Source: Arthrobacter sp. OV608
Lineage (GTDB): Bacteria > Actinomycetota > Actinomycetes > Actinomycetales > Micrococcaceae
Direction: 5' to 3'
DNA length: 39,165 nucleotides
Assembly: GCA_900110595.1 (NCBI GenBank)
Contig: FOEZ01000027.1
Coordinates: 1 to 39,165, forward strand
The notes under the pieces were generated by a model. The model had not been told where the DNA came from. It searched no databases and was given only the letters and a program-made list of their open reading frames with translations. Positions 24,909 through 31,388 of this stretch are shown in pieces; the stretch's first letter is position 1, and every line of letters starts with the position of its first letter. A program made the translations under genes and the position numbers.

Positions 24909-25760
24909 ATGCGAAAAGTTCCGGCACTTGGAGTGATGGCGGCGGCAATGATTGCGCTGGCGGGCTGCACAGGCGGCGGCGGGGGCGCGGCAAGCCCCTC
25001 GGCCCAGACCAGCACTGCGTCTGCCAGCCCGACGGCTGAAGCCAAGGCCTACACCGAGGATGAGCTGCGCGACCTGATCTCAGGCATGAAGGACGAGGAC
25101 GGCAACGAGCTGAAGCTCTACTCCAAGGAGCAGGTGGACCAGGGCGGCAATATCGCCAACCTGCTCCTGAGTACGGCAACCGTTGACCCCTCGGACTGCA
25201 AGGACATCGCCACTGCCGGGCTCCTGGACAAGGTGGAAAACGGGGACGTGGCCGTTGCGCTTTCCGAGGGCGACCAGCCGCGCACCCTGTCTGCACAGTC
25301 GGGCAGCGAGGGGCCGGACGCCGTCGAGGTCCTCAACAAGATCAGCGGCAAGATGGACCAATGCGCGAAGTTCTCGGTATCGGCGCTGGGCCAGAAGTAT
25401 GAGGTCACCAGCGAAGAACTCCAGGCGGACACGGATGCCGAAAAGACCTTCGCCACCCTCAGTGCCCGCAGCGGAGAGAACCAGCAGAAGCTGATGCAGG
25501 TGTCCGCAGCCGAAGGCAAACTCCTGGTGGTGGCTACCAAGAGCGGCGCCAACCTCGGGGATCCGGACCAGAAGGAGCTCGAGGGCCTGATCAATGACGT
25601 GCTGGAGAAGGCCGACGGCGGCAGCGGAACTTCCAGCCCCACCTCCGGCTCCACGAGTCCATCCTCGTCGGACCGGTCAGCGACACCGACGCCGACGGCG
25701 ACGTCAACGGCAACCGAGACTGAGGACAGCAGCACGTCTACGGCGTCCCCGACACCGTAG
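24909..25760 (+). CDS. Secreted lipoprotein of unknown function
   Basis: A 283-aa protein with a lipoprotein signal: MRKVPALG, a hydrophobic run, and the lipobox ALAGC at residues ~16-20, followed by a Gly/Ser/Thr linker. The middle (~45-230) is a soluble domain with two further Cys residues (in DPSDCKDIA and MDQCAKFS) that may pair. The last ~45 residues are a Ser/Thr/Pro tail. I do not recognise the family. The ATG is preceded by AAGGGG nine bases upstream; a TTG at 24900 is too close to it. TAGGCT at 24859-24864 could be the -10. A hairpin terminator follows. Confidence 0.82.
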   Translation: MRKVPALGVMAAAMIALAGCTGGGGGAASPSAQTSTASASPTAEAKAYTEDELRDLISGMKDEDGNELKLYSKEQVDQGGNIANLLLSTATVDPSDCKDIATAGLLDKVENGDVAVALSEGDQPRTLSAQSGSEGPDAVEVLNKISGKMDQCAKFSVSALGQKYEVTSEELQADTDAEKTFATLSARSGENQQKLMQVSAAEGKLLVVATKSGANLGDPDQKELEGLINDVLEKADGGSGTSSPTSGSTSPSSSDRSATPTPTATSTATETEDSSTSTASPTP

Positions 25761-25782
25761 GCAGGGCTTTCAAACGACAGAG

Positions 25783-25812
25783 GGCGGGCAGGACCTGGTG
25801 GTCCTGCCCGCC
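25783..25812. terminator. Bidirectional terminator, lipoprotein / dctA paralog
   Basis: GGCGGGCAGGACC (25783-25795), loop TGGT, exact complement 25800-25812, then TTTCTGTTTT. It lies between two convergent genes and serves the plus direction clearly; the minus side has only a weak T-run. Confidence 0.88.
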
Positions 25813-25829
25813 TTTCTGTTTTGCTGTGG

Positions 25830-27317
25830 CTATTCGGCGGGGATCCCGGCCTTGGCCCGCTCTGCCTTGCTCATCTGGAACTGGGGGATGTCCTCGGGGT
25901 GCGGCCCGCCGCGGAACTTCGGTGACGGGTCCTGCCCCTCGCTGAGCCGCTGGAGTTCCTGGCCCTCAAAGACCTCCTCCTTGCCCAACATGATGGCGGA
26001 ATCGTGGTTGGTGATCTCGCCCTTGAAGGCGCGCAGCATAACGCTCCGGTCGAACTGGCCCTCCCATTTGGAGACCACGAACGTGGCCACGCAGTTGCCC
26101 AGCAGGTTCACTACCACGCGCATGGAATCCATGAGCCGGTCGGCTCCGAGGAGGAGTGCGACGCCGGCTACCGGGAAGATGCCCAGGGCGGCGGCGGTGG
26201 CCGAGAGTGCCAGGAAGGATGACCCCGGGACGCCGGCCATGCCCTTGGAGGTCAGCAGCAGCACACCGAGCGCTGCAAGCTGCTGGCCAAGGTCCAGGTT
26301 GTGTCCGAAGGCCTGGGCGAGGAACAGCAGCGAGATGGACAGGTAGATTGCTGCGCCGTCCAGGTTGAAGGAGTAGCCGGTGGGGACCACCAGGCCGGTG
26401 GTGGCCCGTGAGCAGCCGGCATTGGTCAGCTTGGTCATGATGCGCGGCATCACAGCTTCAGTGGAGGCGGTGCCCAGGGCCAGCAGGAATTCTTCCCGTG
26501 TGTACTTGAGGAACTGCCAGAGCGGGACGCGGGCGGTAACCCAGGCCACCACGAACAGCAGGCCGATGAACACGATCGCCGCGGCGTAGCAGGCGGTGAT
26601 CAGCAGGGCGTAAGTGCTGAGCGTGTCCAGGCCGTACTGGCCGATGATGAAGGCCATGGCCCCGAAGGCGCCGATGGGAGCCACTTTCATAATCCAGGAC
26701 ATGATCTTGAAGATCAGTTCCAGGACGGTCTCCATCAGGCTGATCACGGGCATGCACCGTTCGCGTCCAATGACCACGATCGCTGCGCCGAAGAACACCG
26801 AGAAGAAGAGGACCTGCAGCAGGCTGTTGCTGGCGAAGGCTCCGATCACGCTGGCCGGAATGACGTCCAGGATGAAGGACGCGGCGTCCTTGGGGGCGGC
26901 AGATCCGGTCTTGGCATCCAGGTCCGCCTGGGACAGTGTGGCGGGATCGATGTTGAGCCCGGCGCCGGGCTGGACGATGTTGGCCACTATCAGGCCGAAG
27001 ACCAGGGCGAACAGGGTGGCTGCCGTGAAATAGAGAAGGGCTTTGACCCCTACCCTTCCAACCGCCTTGACGTCGCCCACGGCTGAAATTCCGGTGACGA
27101 TCACCAGGAAGATCAGCGGCGCGATGATCATCTTGATCAGTTTGATGAAGCCATCTCCGAGCGGCCTCAATTGTGATCCGAGGTCCGGCCAGAAATGCCC
27201 TATAAGGACACCTGCCACGACGGCGATCAGAATCTGGAAGAAGAGCGACTTGTACAGCGGCTTCCTCTTCGCGGGCACCGAACTCGCCTTCAGCGCCTCA
27301 GGGTTGGGGATCTTCAT
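25830..27317 (-). CDS. dctA: C4-dicarboxylate/cation symporter, DctA type (second copy)
   Basis: A 495-aa DAACS carrier, aligned without gaps to the product of 11448-12875 over ~420 residues and differing at only about one residue in eight by eye. Shared landmarks: RKPLYKSLFFQIL, IKMIIAPLIFLVIVTGI, GTASTEAVMPRIM and GYSFNLDGAAIYLS. The C-terminal tail (~60 residues, polar, rich in Glu) differs from that of the first copy. AAAGG lies close to the ATG. Upstream are paired 15-bp dyads flanking a TACAAT -10. Likely substrates are succinate, fumarate, malate or aspartate. Confidence 0.94.
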   Translation of the reverse strand: MKIPNPEALKASSVPAKRKPLYKSLFFQILIAVVAGVLIGHFWPDLGSQLRPLGDGFIKLIKMIIAPLIFLVIVTGISAVGDVKAVGRVGVKALLYFTAATLFALVFGLIVANIVQPGAGLNIDPATLSQADLDAKTGSAAPKDAASFILDVIPASVIGAFASNSLLQVLFFSVFFGAAIVVIGRERCMPVISLMETVLELIFKIMSWIMKVAPIGAFGAMAFIIGQYGLDTLSTYALLITACYAAAIVFIGLLFVVAWVTARVPLWQFLKYTREEFLLALGTASTEAVMPRIMTKLTNAGCSRATTGLVVPTGYSFNLDGAAIYLSISLLFLAQAFGHNLDLGQQLAALGVLLLTSKGMAGVPGSSFLALSATAAALGIFPVAGVALLLGADRLMDSMRVVVNLLGNCVATFVVSKWEGQFDRSVMLRAFKGEITNHDSAIMLGKEEVFEGQELQRLSEGQDPSPKFRGGPHPEDIPQFQMSKAERAKAGIPAE

Positions 27318-27393
27318 TGACCTTTACCTATCCAAATAGGGGTTGCGCCCGCTGATCCGGGCCTTGGGCTAAACGTAACCCCGGTCACACCAT

Positions 27394-27429
27394 TTCCGCA
27401 AGGGGAAATTGTAATTCCATAATGCGAAA
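27394..27429. promoter_or_regulatory. Paired 15-bp dyads upstream of the second dctA
   Basis: TTCCGCAAGGGGAAA (27394-27408) and TTCCATAATGCGAAA (27415-27429) start 21 bp apart. The second matches the hyi-upstream site TTCCACAAAGCGGAA at 12 of 15 positions. Between and overlapping them, on the minus strand, is TACAAT (27413-27408), a good -10 for dctA. A repressor or activator binding both sites would control this promoter. Confidence 0.6.
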
Positions 27430-27552
27430 CCCGCGTCCTGGCGGATTGTGGCTAAAAATCCGATTGTGACTGGCGGCACCGTAGGCTGGAGTCCAACCCG
27501 GACAGGTGTCCGGGCCAAGTTAAAAGCGTCATTCAGGTGAAAGGCAGGACCC

Positions 27553-27813
27553 ATGACCACGTCCAATGAGGAGCCCCAAAACACCGCCGATCTTCGCGGC
27601 CCGGGCGACCCCGACGAAGCCAAGCAGGCGGCGAAGGCGCCCCAGAGCGGCATGCATCCGGAGCTTCCCGGCGCCGGGAACATCCGCGAGGAGCAACAGG
27701 CCCACGCGGCCGGAACGGTACCGGCGTCGTACACCGGAAGCGGCGAGCCGCCGGCAGGGCACAAACCCGAGGAAGCCCTGGAAGAGCCGGGAACCTGGGA
27801 CGACGAACTCTGA
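27553..27813 (+). CDS. Small acidic hydrophilic protein, unknown function
   Basis: An 86-aa protein without hydrophobic segments, rich in Glu, Pro, Gly and Ala, probably disordered. I see no known domain. It has a clear start (GAAAGG and AGGA upstream of the ATG), and its stop TGA lies one base before the GTG of the dehydratase gene, so the two are probably co-translated. Confidence 0.7.
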   Translation: MTTSNEEPQNTADLRGPGDPDEAKQAAKAPQSGMHPELPGAGNIREEQQAHAAGTVPASYTGSGEPPAGHKPEEALEEPGTWDDEL

Positions 27814-27814
27814 C

Positions 27815-28744
27815 GTGATCACGCGAGCAGATGTTGAGGACGCGGCCCGGCGGACAGCCGGCCTCACCCGATTAACGCCCGTGCTGCAGGCGGATACGGA
27901 GGCGTTCAGTGAGGTCTGGTTCAAGTGTGAATTCATGCAGCACACCGGCACCTTCAAAGCCCGCGGCGCGCTGAACCGCATCCTGGCCAGCAAGGAGCGC
28001 GGCGAGCTGGATCCGGCCATTGGTGTGGTGGTTGCCTCCGGCGGCAATGCCGGGCTGGCCAATGCCTATGCGGCCGTGCAGCTGGGAGTGCCGGCCACGG
28101 TATTCGTTCCGGCCGCTGCCCCGGCCGTGAAGGTTCGCAAACTCGAGGCGATCGGCGCCACCGTGATCCAGGGTGGCGCCGAATATGCCGAGGCATACCA
28201 AGCCGCCGTGGAACATGCCCGGCGCACCGGAGCTGTGTACTGCCATGCCTATGACCAGCCCGAGATCGCCGCCGGCGCCGGGACGGTGGGGGCGGAACTG
28301 CTGGAGCAGATCGCCGGGGTGGACACCGTGCTGGTGGCAGTGGGCGGAGGCGGACTGATGGCGGGAGTCGCGGCAGCCGTGGAAGGCCATGCCCGGGTGG
28401 TCGGTGTGGAGCCCCGGAGTGCGCCCACGCTAAATGCCGCCCTGGCCGCGAACGAACCCGTTGACGTCGCAGTGTCGGGCGTCGCCGCAGATTCGCTGGG
28501 GGCCCGCCGCATCGGCGACATCGGCTTCTCTGTCGCGGTCCGCACCGGCGTCGAAAGCGTCCTGGTGTCCGATGACGAGATCGTCACCGCACGCTCGCTG
28601 CTGTGGAACGACTACCGGCTGGTGGTGGAACACGGCGCCGCCGCGGCCTACGCGGCCCTGACCTCAGGCGCCTACGTGCCGGTGCCGGGCGAGCGGGTGG
28701 CAGTCATTCTGTGCGGCGCAAACACAGACCCGGCCACCCTCTAG
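27815..28744 (+). CDS. Serine/threonine dehydratase-like PLP enzyme
   Basis: A 309-aa fold-type II PLP enzyme. Lys48 in GTFKARGALNRI is the Schiff-base lysine, SGGNAGLANAYAA (75-87) is the phosphate/substrate loop, and GGGGLMAGVAA the PLP-phosphate loop. The family deaminates L-threonine or L-serine to the 2-oxo acid; serine racemase and 3-hydroxyaspartate dehydratase are close relatives. It lacks a C-terminal ACT regulatory domain. The GTG start lies one base after the stop of the preceding small gene and has no clear ribosome site of its own. Confidence 0.9.
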   Translation: MITRADVEDAARRTAGLTRLTPVLQADTEAFSEVWFKCEFMQHTGTFKARGALNRILASKERGELDPAIGVVVASGGNAGLANAYAAVQLGVPATVFVPAAAPAVKVRKLEAIGATVIQGGAEYAEAYQAAVEHARRTGAVYCHAYDQPEIAAGAGTVGAELLEQIAGVDTVLVAVGGGGLMAGVAAAVEGHARVVGVEPRSAPTLNAALAANEPVDVAVSGVAADSLGARRIGDIGFSVAVRTGVESVLVSDDEIVTARSLLWNDYRLVVEHGAAAAYAALTSGAYVPVPGERVAVILCGANTDPATL

Positions 28745-28755
28745 GCGGCCGGGTC
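28727..28755 (+). terminator. Hairpin over the dehydratase stop codon
   Basis: GACCCGGCC (28727-28735) and its complement GGCCGGGTC (28747-28755) enclose the stop codon in an 11-nt loop. The T-run afterwards is poor. It lies between convergent genes. Confidence 0.5.
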
Positions 28756-28783
28756 CGTTCAGCAGAAGGCAAAGCAGAAAAGG

Positions 28784-29122
28784 CTAGCTGCAGAACTTCT
28801 GGTAGGTGCTGCCGGCTTCCTCGTAGCCGGCCTGCAGCTCCGCAATCCTGGCTTCGTCCGGGGTTTCCTTGGCCTGCTCGTCCGTGTACGCAAGGATGGA
28901 CTCGAGTGCGGGCTTGAGATCGTCGGAAGCAACCTCGTGAATGGGGCGGATCTGGTTGGCCAGGCGGTTCATGCCCGTCTTGCCGGCGTTGTTGGCCGGG
29001 TTGGACACTACGCTCTGGATCCGCTCGCACGTTTCCGCGGTGGTGAGCTGGTTCGAGGCGGTGCAGGCCGTGGCGGAGAAAACGAGTCCGGCGGCGATCA
29101 AGGCTGTGGCGAGTTTCTTCAT
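28784..29122 (-). CDS. Small lipoprotein, unknown function
   Basis: A 112-aa protein with a signal of the lipoprotein kind: MKKLATALIAAGLVFSATAC, where the Cys at residue 20 would be lipidated though the lipobox (TAC) is not ideal. The mature part is mostly helical and polar, with two further Cys residues, one at the very end (QKFCS). I do not recognise the family. GAGGGA precedes the ATG. Confidence 0.72.
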   Translation of the reverse strand: MKKLATALIAAGLVFSATACTASNQLTTAETCERIQSVVSNPANNAGKTGMNRLANQIRPIHEVASDDLKPALESILAYTDEQAKETPDEARIAELQAGYEEAGSTYQKFCS

Positions 29123-29193
29123 GGGTCCCTCAGTAGTTGATTGAGGTTTCGATTGTAAGCAGAACCCGGAGGTGAATGCCGGTCCGGGTGCCT

Positions 29194-29218
29194 TGCCCCC
29201 TTCCTTATGAAGGGGGCA
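29194..29218. repeat. Perfect 10-bp hairpin in a divergent intergenic region
   Basis: TGCCCCCTTC (29194-29203), loop CTTAT, complement 29209-29218. It lies between two divergent genes and has no T-run, so a regulatory or structural role is as likely as termination. Confidence 0.45.
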
Positions 29219-29321
29219 CCAGCTTCTGGCGGGGGTTCACGCCGGTGCTTAAACTGGCAGCACCATCGTGCGGAGCTGCCGCTGATTGGCCCCGCGCATT
29301 AATCCACATCGAGGAAGCATC

Positions 29322-30257
29322 ATGCGCCGAACAGTACAACGCCGTACAGCCGTGGGATTCACCGCCCTTCTGGCACTGTTCTTACCCTTTGCCCTGCCGG
29401 CAGCGGCCTCCGCATCCAGCAGCGACGACGTCATAGTGCTCGACGGCGCCACCTCCGCCGAGGGTATCGCGGCCGGGGAGGGAACTACTTTCTATGCCGG
29501 GGACCTGAACACTGGCGATATCTACCGCGGCGACATCCATGACAGCAAGGCCAAGCGTTTCATTAACGTGCCGGACGGCCGGATGGCCGTCGGGATGAAA
29601 GCGGATGTCAGCAACGACCTGCTCTTTGTGGCCGGCGGCGCCACCGGCAAGGCGTATGTCTACAACACCGAAACCCGCAAGACGGTAAAGCAATACGATC
29701 TAGCCTCCGGCTTCATCAACGACGTAACCCTTACGGAAGACGGCGCCTGGTTCACCAACTCCACGTCGCCGGAACTTTATTTTGTCCCTGTGGGCGAGCA
29801 TGGCGATCTGGGAGACTCCGACGACGTGAAGACCCTGAAAGTGAGCGGCAAAGCAGCCAAACCCCTGAAGGAAGGCGAGTTCGGATTCAACGGCATCGCC
29901 AGCGCCGAGGACGGGGATACGCTCATAGTCGCGCACACACAGCATCAGGCGCTTTACACTGTGGATCCCGAGACGGGAAAGAGCCACCGGATCAGTGGAC
30001 CGGACCTGCAGTTTGTGGACGGCATCCTGGTTAAGGGCCACACCGTGTGGGCAGTCCAGAACATGGCCAACCGCATCAGCCGCCTGGAGCTATCCCGGAA
30101 CCTGTCCTCCTTCCATGTTGAAGATGTGATCAAGAGCAAGCACTTCAACATCCCCACGACGGTTGCCAAGTTTGGGGACACCCTCGCAGCCGTCAACGCG
30201 AAATTCGGAAAGCAGGCAACCCGCTACGACGTGGTCCTGGTCCCGGCGTGGGACTAG
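29322..30257 (+). CDS. Secreted beta-propeller (SMP-30/NHL-like) protein
   Basis: A 311-aa protein with a Sec signal peptide: MRRTVQRRTAVG, a hydrophobic core, and a cleavage-like PAAASASSS. The mature part reads as repeated strands with motifs EGIAAGEGTTFYAGDLNTGDIYRGD, FINDVTLTEDGAWFTNST, FGFNGIASAEDGDTLIVAHT and FVDGILVKGHTVWAV, typical of SMP-30/gluconolactonase-like propellers. Such proteins are sometimes labelled superoxide dismutase in actinobacteria without good reason. The substrate is unknown. GAGGAA lies six bases before the ATG. Confidence 0.82.
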   Translation: MRRTVQRRTAVGFTALLALFLPFALPAAASASSSDDVIVLDGATSAEGIAAGEGTTFYAGDLNTGDIYRGDIHDSKAKRFINVPDGRMAVGMKADVSNDLLFVAGGATGKAYVYNTETRKTVKQYDLASGFINDVTLTEDGAWFTNSTSPELYFVPVGEHGDLGDSDDVKTLKVSGKAAKPLKEGEFGFNGIASAEDGDTLIVAHTQHQALYTVDPETGKSHRISGPDLQFVDGILVKGHTVWAVQNMANRISRLELSRNLSSFHVEDVIKSKHFNIPTTVAKFGDTLAAVNAKFGKQATRYDVVLVPAWD

Positions 30258-30267
30258 GTTAACCCGC

Positions 30268-30328
30268 CTGGCTGGCAGCAGACGTCCCCAGAGTGCGGGT
30301 TCACAACGCCTGCTGCCAGCCAGTTTTA
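30268..30328 (+). terminator. Terminator with a competing inner stem
   Basis: CTGGCTGGCAGCAG (30268-30281) pairs perfectly with 30310-30323, followed by TTTTATG. Within the same region AACCCGC (30261-30267) can pair with GCGGGTT (30295-30301), which would trap the left arm. It terminates the propeller gene and lies before the convergent reductase stop. Confidence 0.85.
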
Positions 30329-30379
30329 TGTCCGGACCTGTGAGCGAGGAAACGGTCCGGGCGGGGGAAAGGTCCGCAG

Positions 30380-31021
30380 CTAGATGGTCCGCGTGGCCTT
30401 GGCCAGGTTGTCCTTCAGCTCCTGGGCATTCTGCCGCACCACGTAGGCGGGCCGGTCCCGCTCCACGCGCCAGCTGTCCTCCAGGAGCCCGATGTTCACG
30501 CTGTCGAAACCGAACTCGTCGTACAGGCTTGTCACGAGTTCGGCGGCTTCCGGGTAGTCGCTGGCCGTTGCCAGTGCCCGCCGGTTCTCCGTGCCCGTAG
30601 GGGTTCCATCAGTGGTGATCTGGGACGCCATGATGTGGTTGAAGCCCTTGGCCACCTTCGATTCCGGCAGGTGCTCCTGGAGCAGCCCCGAGGTGGTGGC
30701 TTCCCCGTTGTCCAGTTCCGGGATGCGGCCGTCCCGCTCCCAGTAGTAGTTGTTGGTGTCGATCACGATCTTGCCGGCCAGGGGCTCCACCGGAATGTCC
30801 TTGTAGTTCTTCAGCGGTACGGTCACCACGGCGAAATCGCCTGCCGCTGCAGCTTCCGCAGCGGTGGCTGCCCGCGCCTTGGGGCCAAGCTCCGCGACGA
30901 GGCCCGCCAGCGTCTCGGGCCCGCGTGAGTTGCTGATGACTACGTCGTAGCCCAGCTCCACCGCCTTCCTGGCGACTGCGCTTCCAATATGTCCTGCACC
31001 GATGATTCCGATTGTTGTCAT
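30380..31021 (-). CDS. NADP/F420-oxidoreductase-like dinucleotide-binding reductase
   Basis: A 213-aa protein with an N-terminal Rossmann motif TIGIIGAGHIGSAVARKA and SNSRGPETL, then AVVTVPLKNYKDIP and IVIDTNNYYWERDGRIPEL. It belongs to the family that includes F420-dependent NADP reductase and related NADPH-binding proteins (COG2085), but its real substrate is unknown. The ribosome site before the ATG is weak (a GGAGGAG lies about 15 bases too far). It faces the rhamnogalacturonan lyase gene across a 367-bp divergent gap. Confidence 0.85.
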   Translation of the reverse strand: MTTIGIIGAGHIGSAVARKAVELGYDVVISNSRGPETLAGLVAELGPKARAATAAEAAAAGDFAVVTVPLKNYKDIPVEPLAGKIVIDTNNYYWERDGRIPELDNGEATTSGLLQEHLPESKVAKGFNHIMASQITTDGTPTGTENRRALATASDYPEAAELVTSLYDEFGFDSVNIGLLEDSWRVERDRPAYVVRQNAQELKDNLAKATRTI

Positions 31022-31093
31022 ACCGGCGCCAACAGCGTCTCCTCCGCAGATATTTCAGCGGACCTCGGGGAATAAAAAGCGTTGGAAAAGCGT

Positions 31094-31141
31094 ACGACGG
31101 CGGCCTGCCGCCTTCTGCACCCGGCGGCAGGCCGCCGTCGT
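31094..31141. repeat. Perfect 19-bp inverted repeat
   Basis: Arms at 31094-31112 and 31123-31141 are exact complements, with a 10-nt loop. The outer ACGACGGCGGC equals the arm of the hairpin at 10740-10766, and the flanking bases match it in reverse orientation. It sits between divergent genes, where no transcript from either should end, though T-rich bases follow on the minus side. Confidence 0.85.
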
Positions 31142-31222
31142 GCTCCCCCTTTGCGCCGACATCCAGAGGCTGTTCGTAACGAGGGAAAGGCACAAATTCG
31201 CCCATTAGGTAACGGAAAAGCC

Positions 31223-31250
31223 TTGACCTCTCTTGCGGCCCGCTGATAAA
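31223..31250 (+). promoter_or_regulatory. Promoter of the rhamnogalacturonan lyase gene
   Basis: TTGACC (31223-31228) and GATAAA (31245-31250) with a 16-bp spacer. Transcription would start near 31257, giving a ~130-nt leader that begins just before the operator. Confidence 0.5.
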
Positions 31251-31261
31251 CCTAAAGGGCA

Positions 31262-31273
31262 GAAAGCGCTTTC
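31262..31273. promoter_or_regulatory. LacI/GalR-type operator
   Basis: GAAAGCGCTTTC is a perfect 12-bp palindrome with the central CG typical of LacI-family sites. It lies about 12 bp beyond the -10, so binding would block transcription of the lyase. No LacI-family gene is in the window. Confidence 0.7.
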
Positions 31274-31388
31274 CCTCCTGCTTCCCACCGCCCGAACCGC
31301 CCAGAAAGGTTCGTCCGCGACGAGGAGTGAAACGTTCCAACTGTCGTGCGGCAGACTCAGCTGCCGACGCATCAAAGGAGATGTTCTT

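Larger units (their letters stand above)
31022..31388. other. Divergent region, reductase / rhamnogalacturonan lyase
   Basis: Holds a 19-bp perfect palindrome (31094-31141), a rightward promoter (31223-31250), a LacI-type operator (31262-31273), and a ~130-nt leader before the TTG start of the lyase. An open frame runs upstream from the lyase to 31233, but it has no signal-peptide character there. Confidence 0.6.

Noticed and set aside
27318..27552. A riboswitch or a leader peptide before the small gene and dehydratase
   Set aside because: No long conserved stem set or short coding leader is visible; the dyads explain the visible symmetry.
29322..30257. Superoxide dismutase, a label used for similar proteins
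   Set aside because: No metal-site motifs of any SOD family; the sequence reads as a propeller with a signal peptide.
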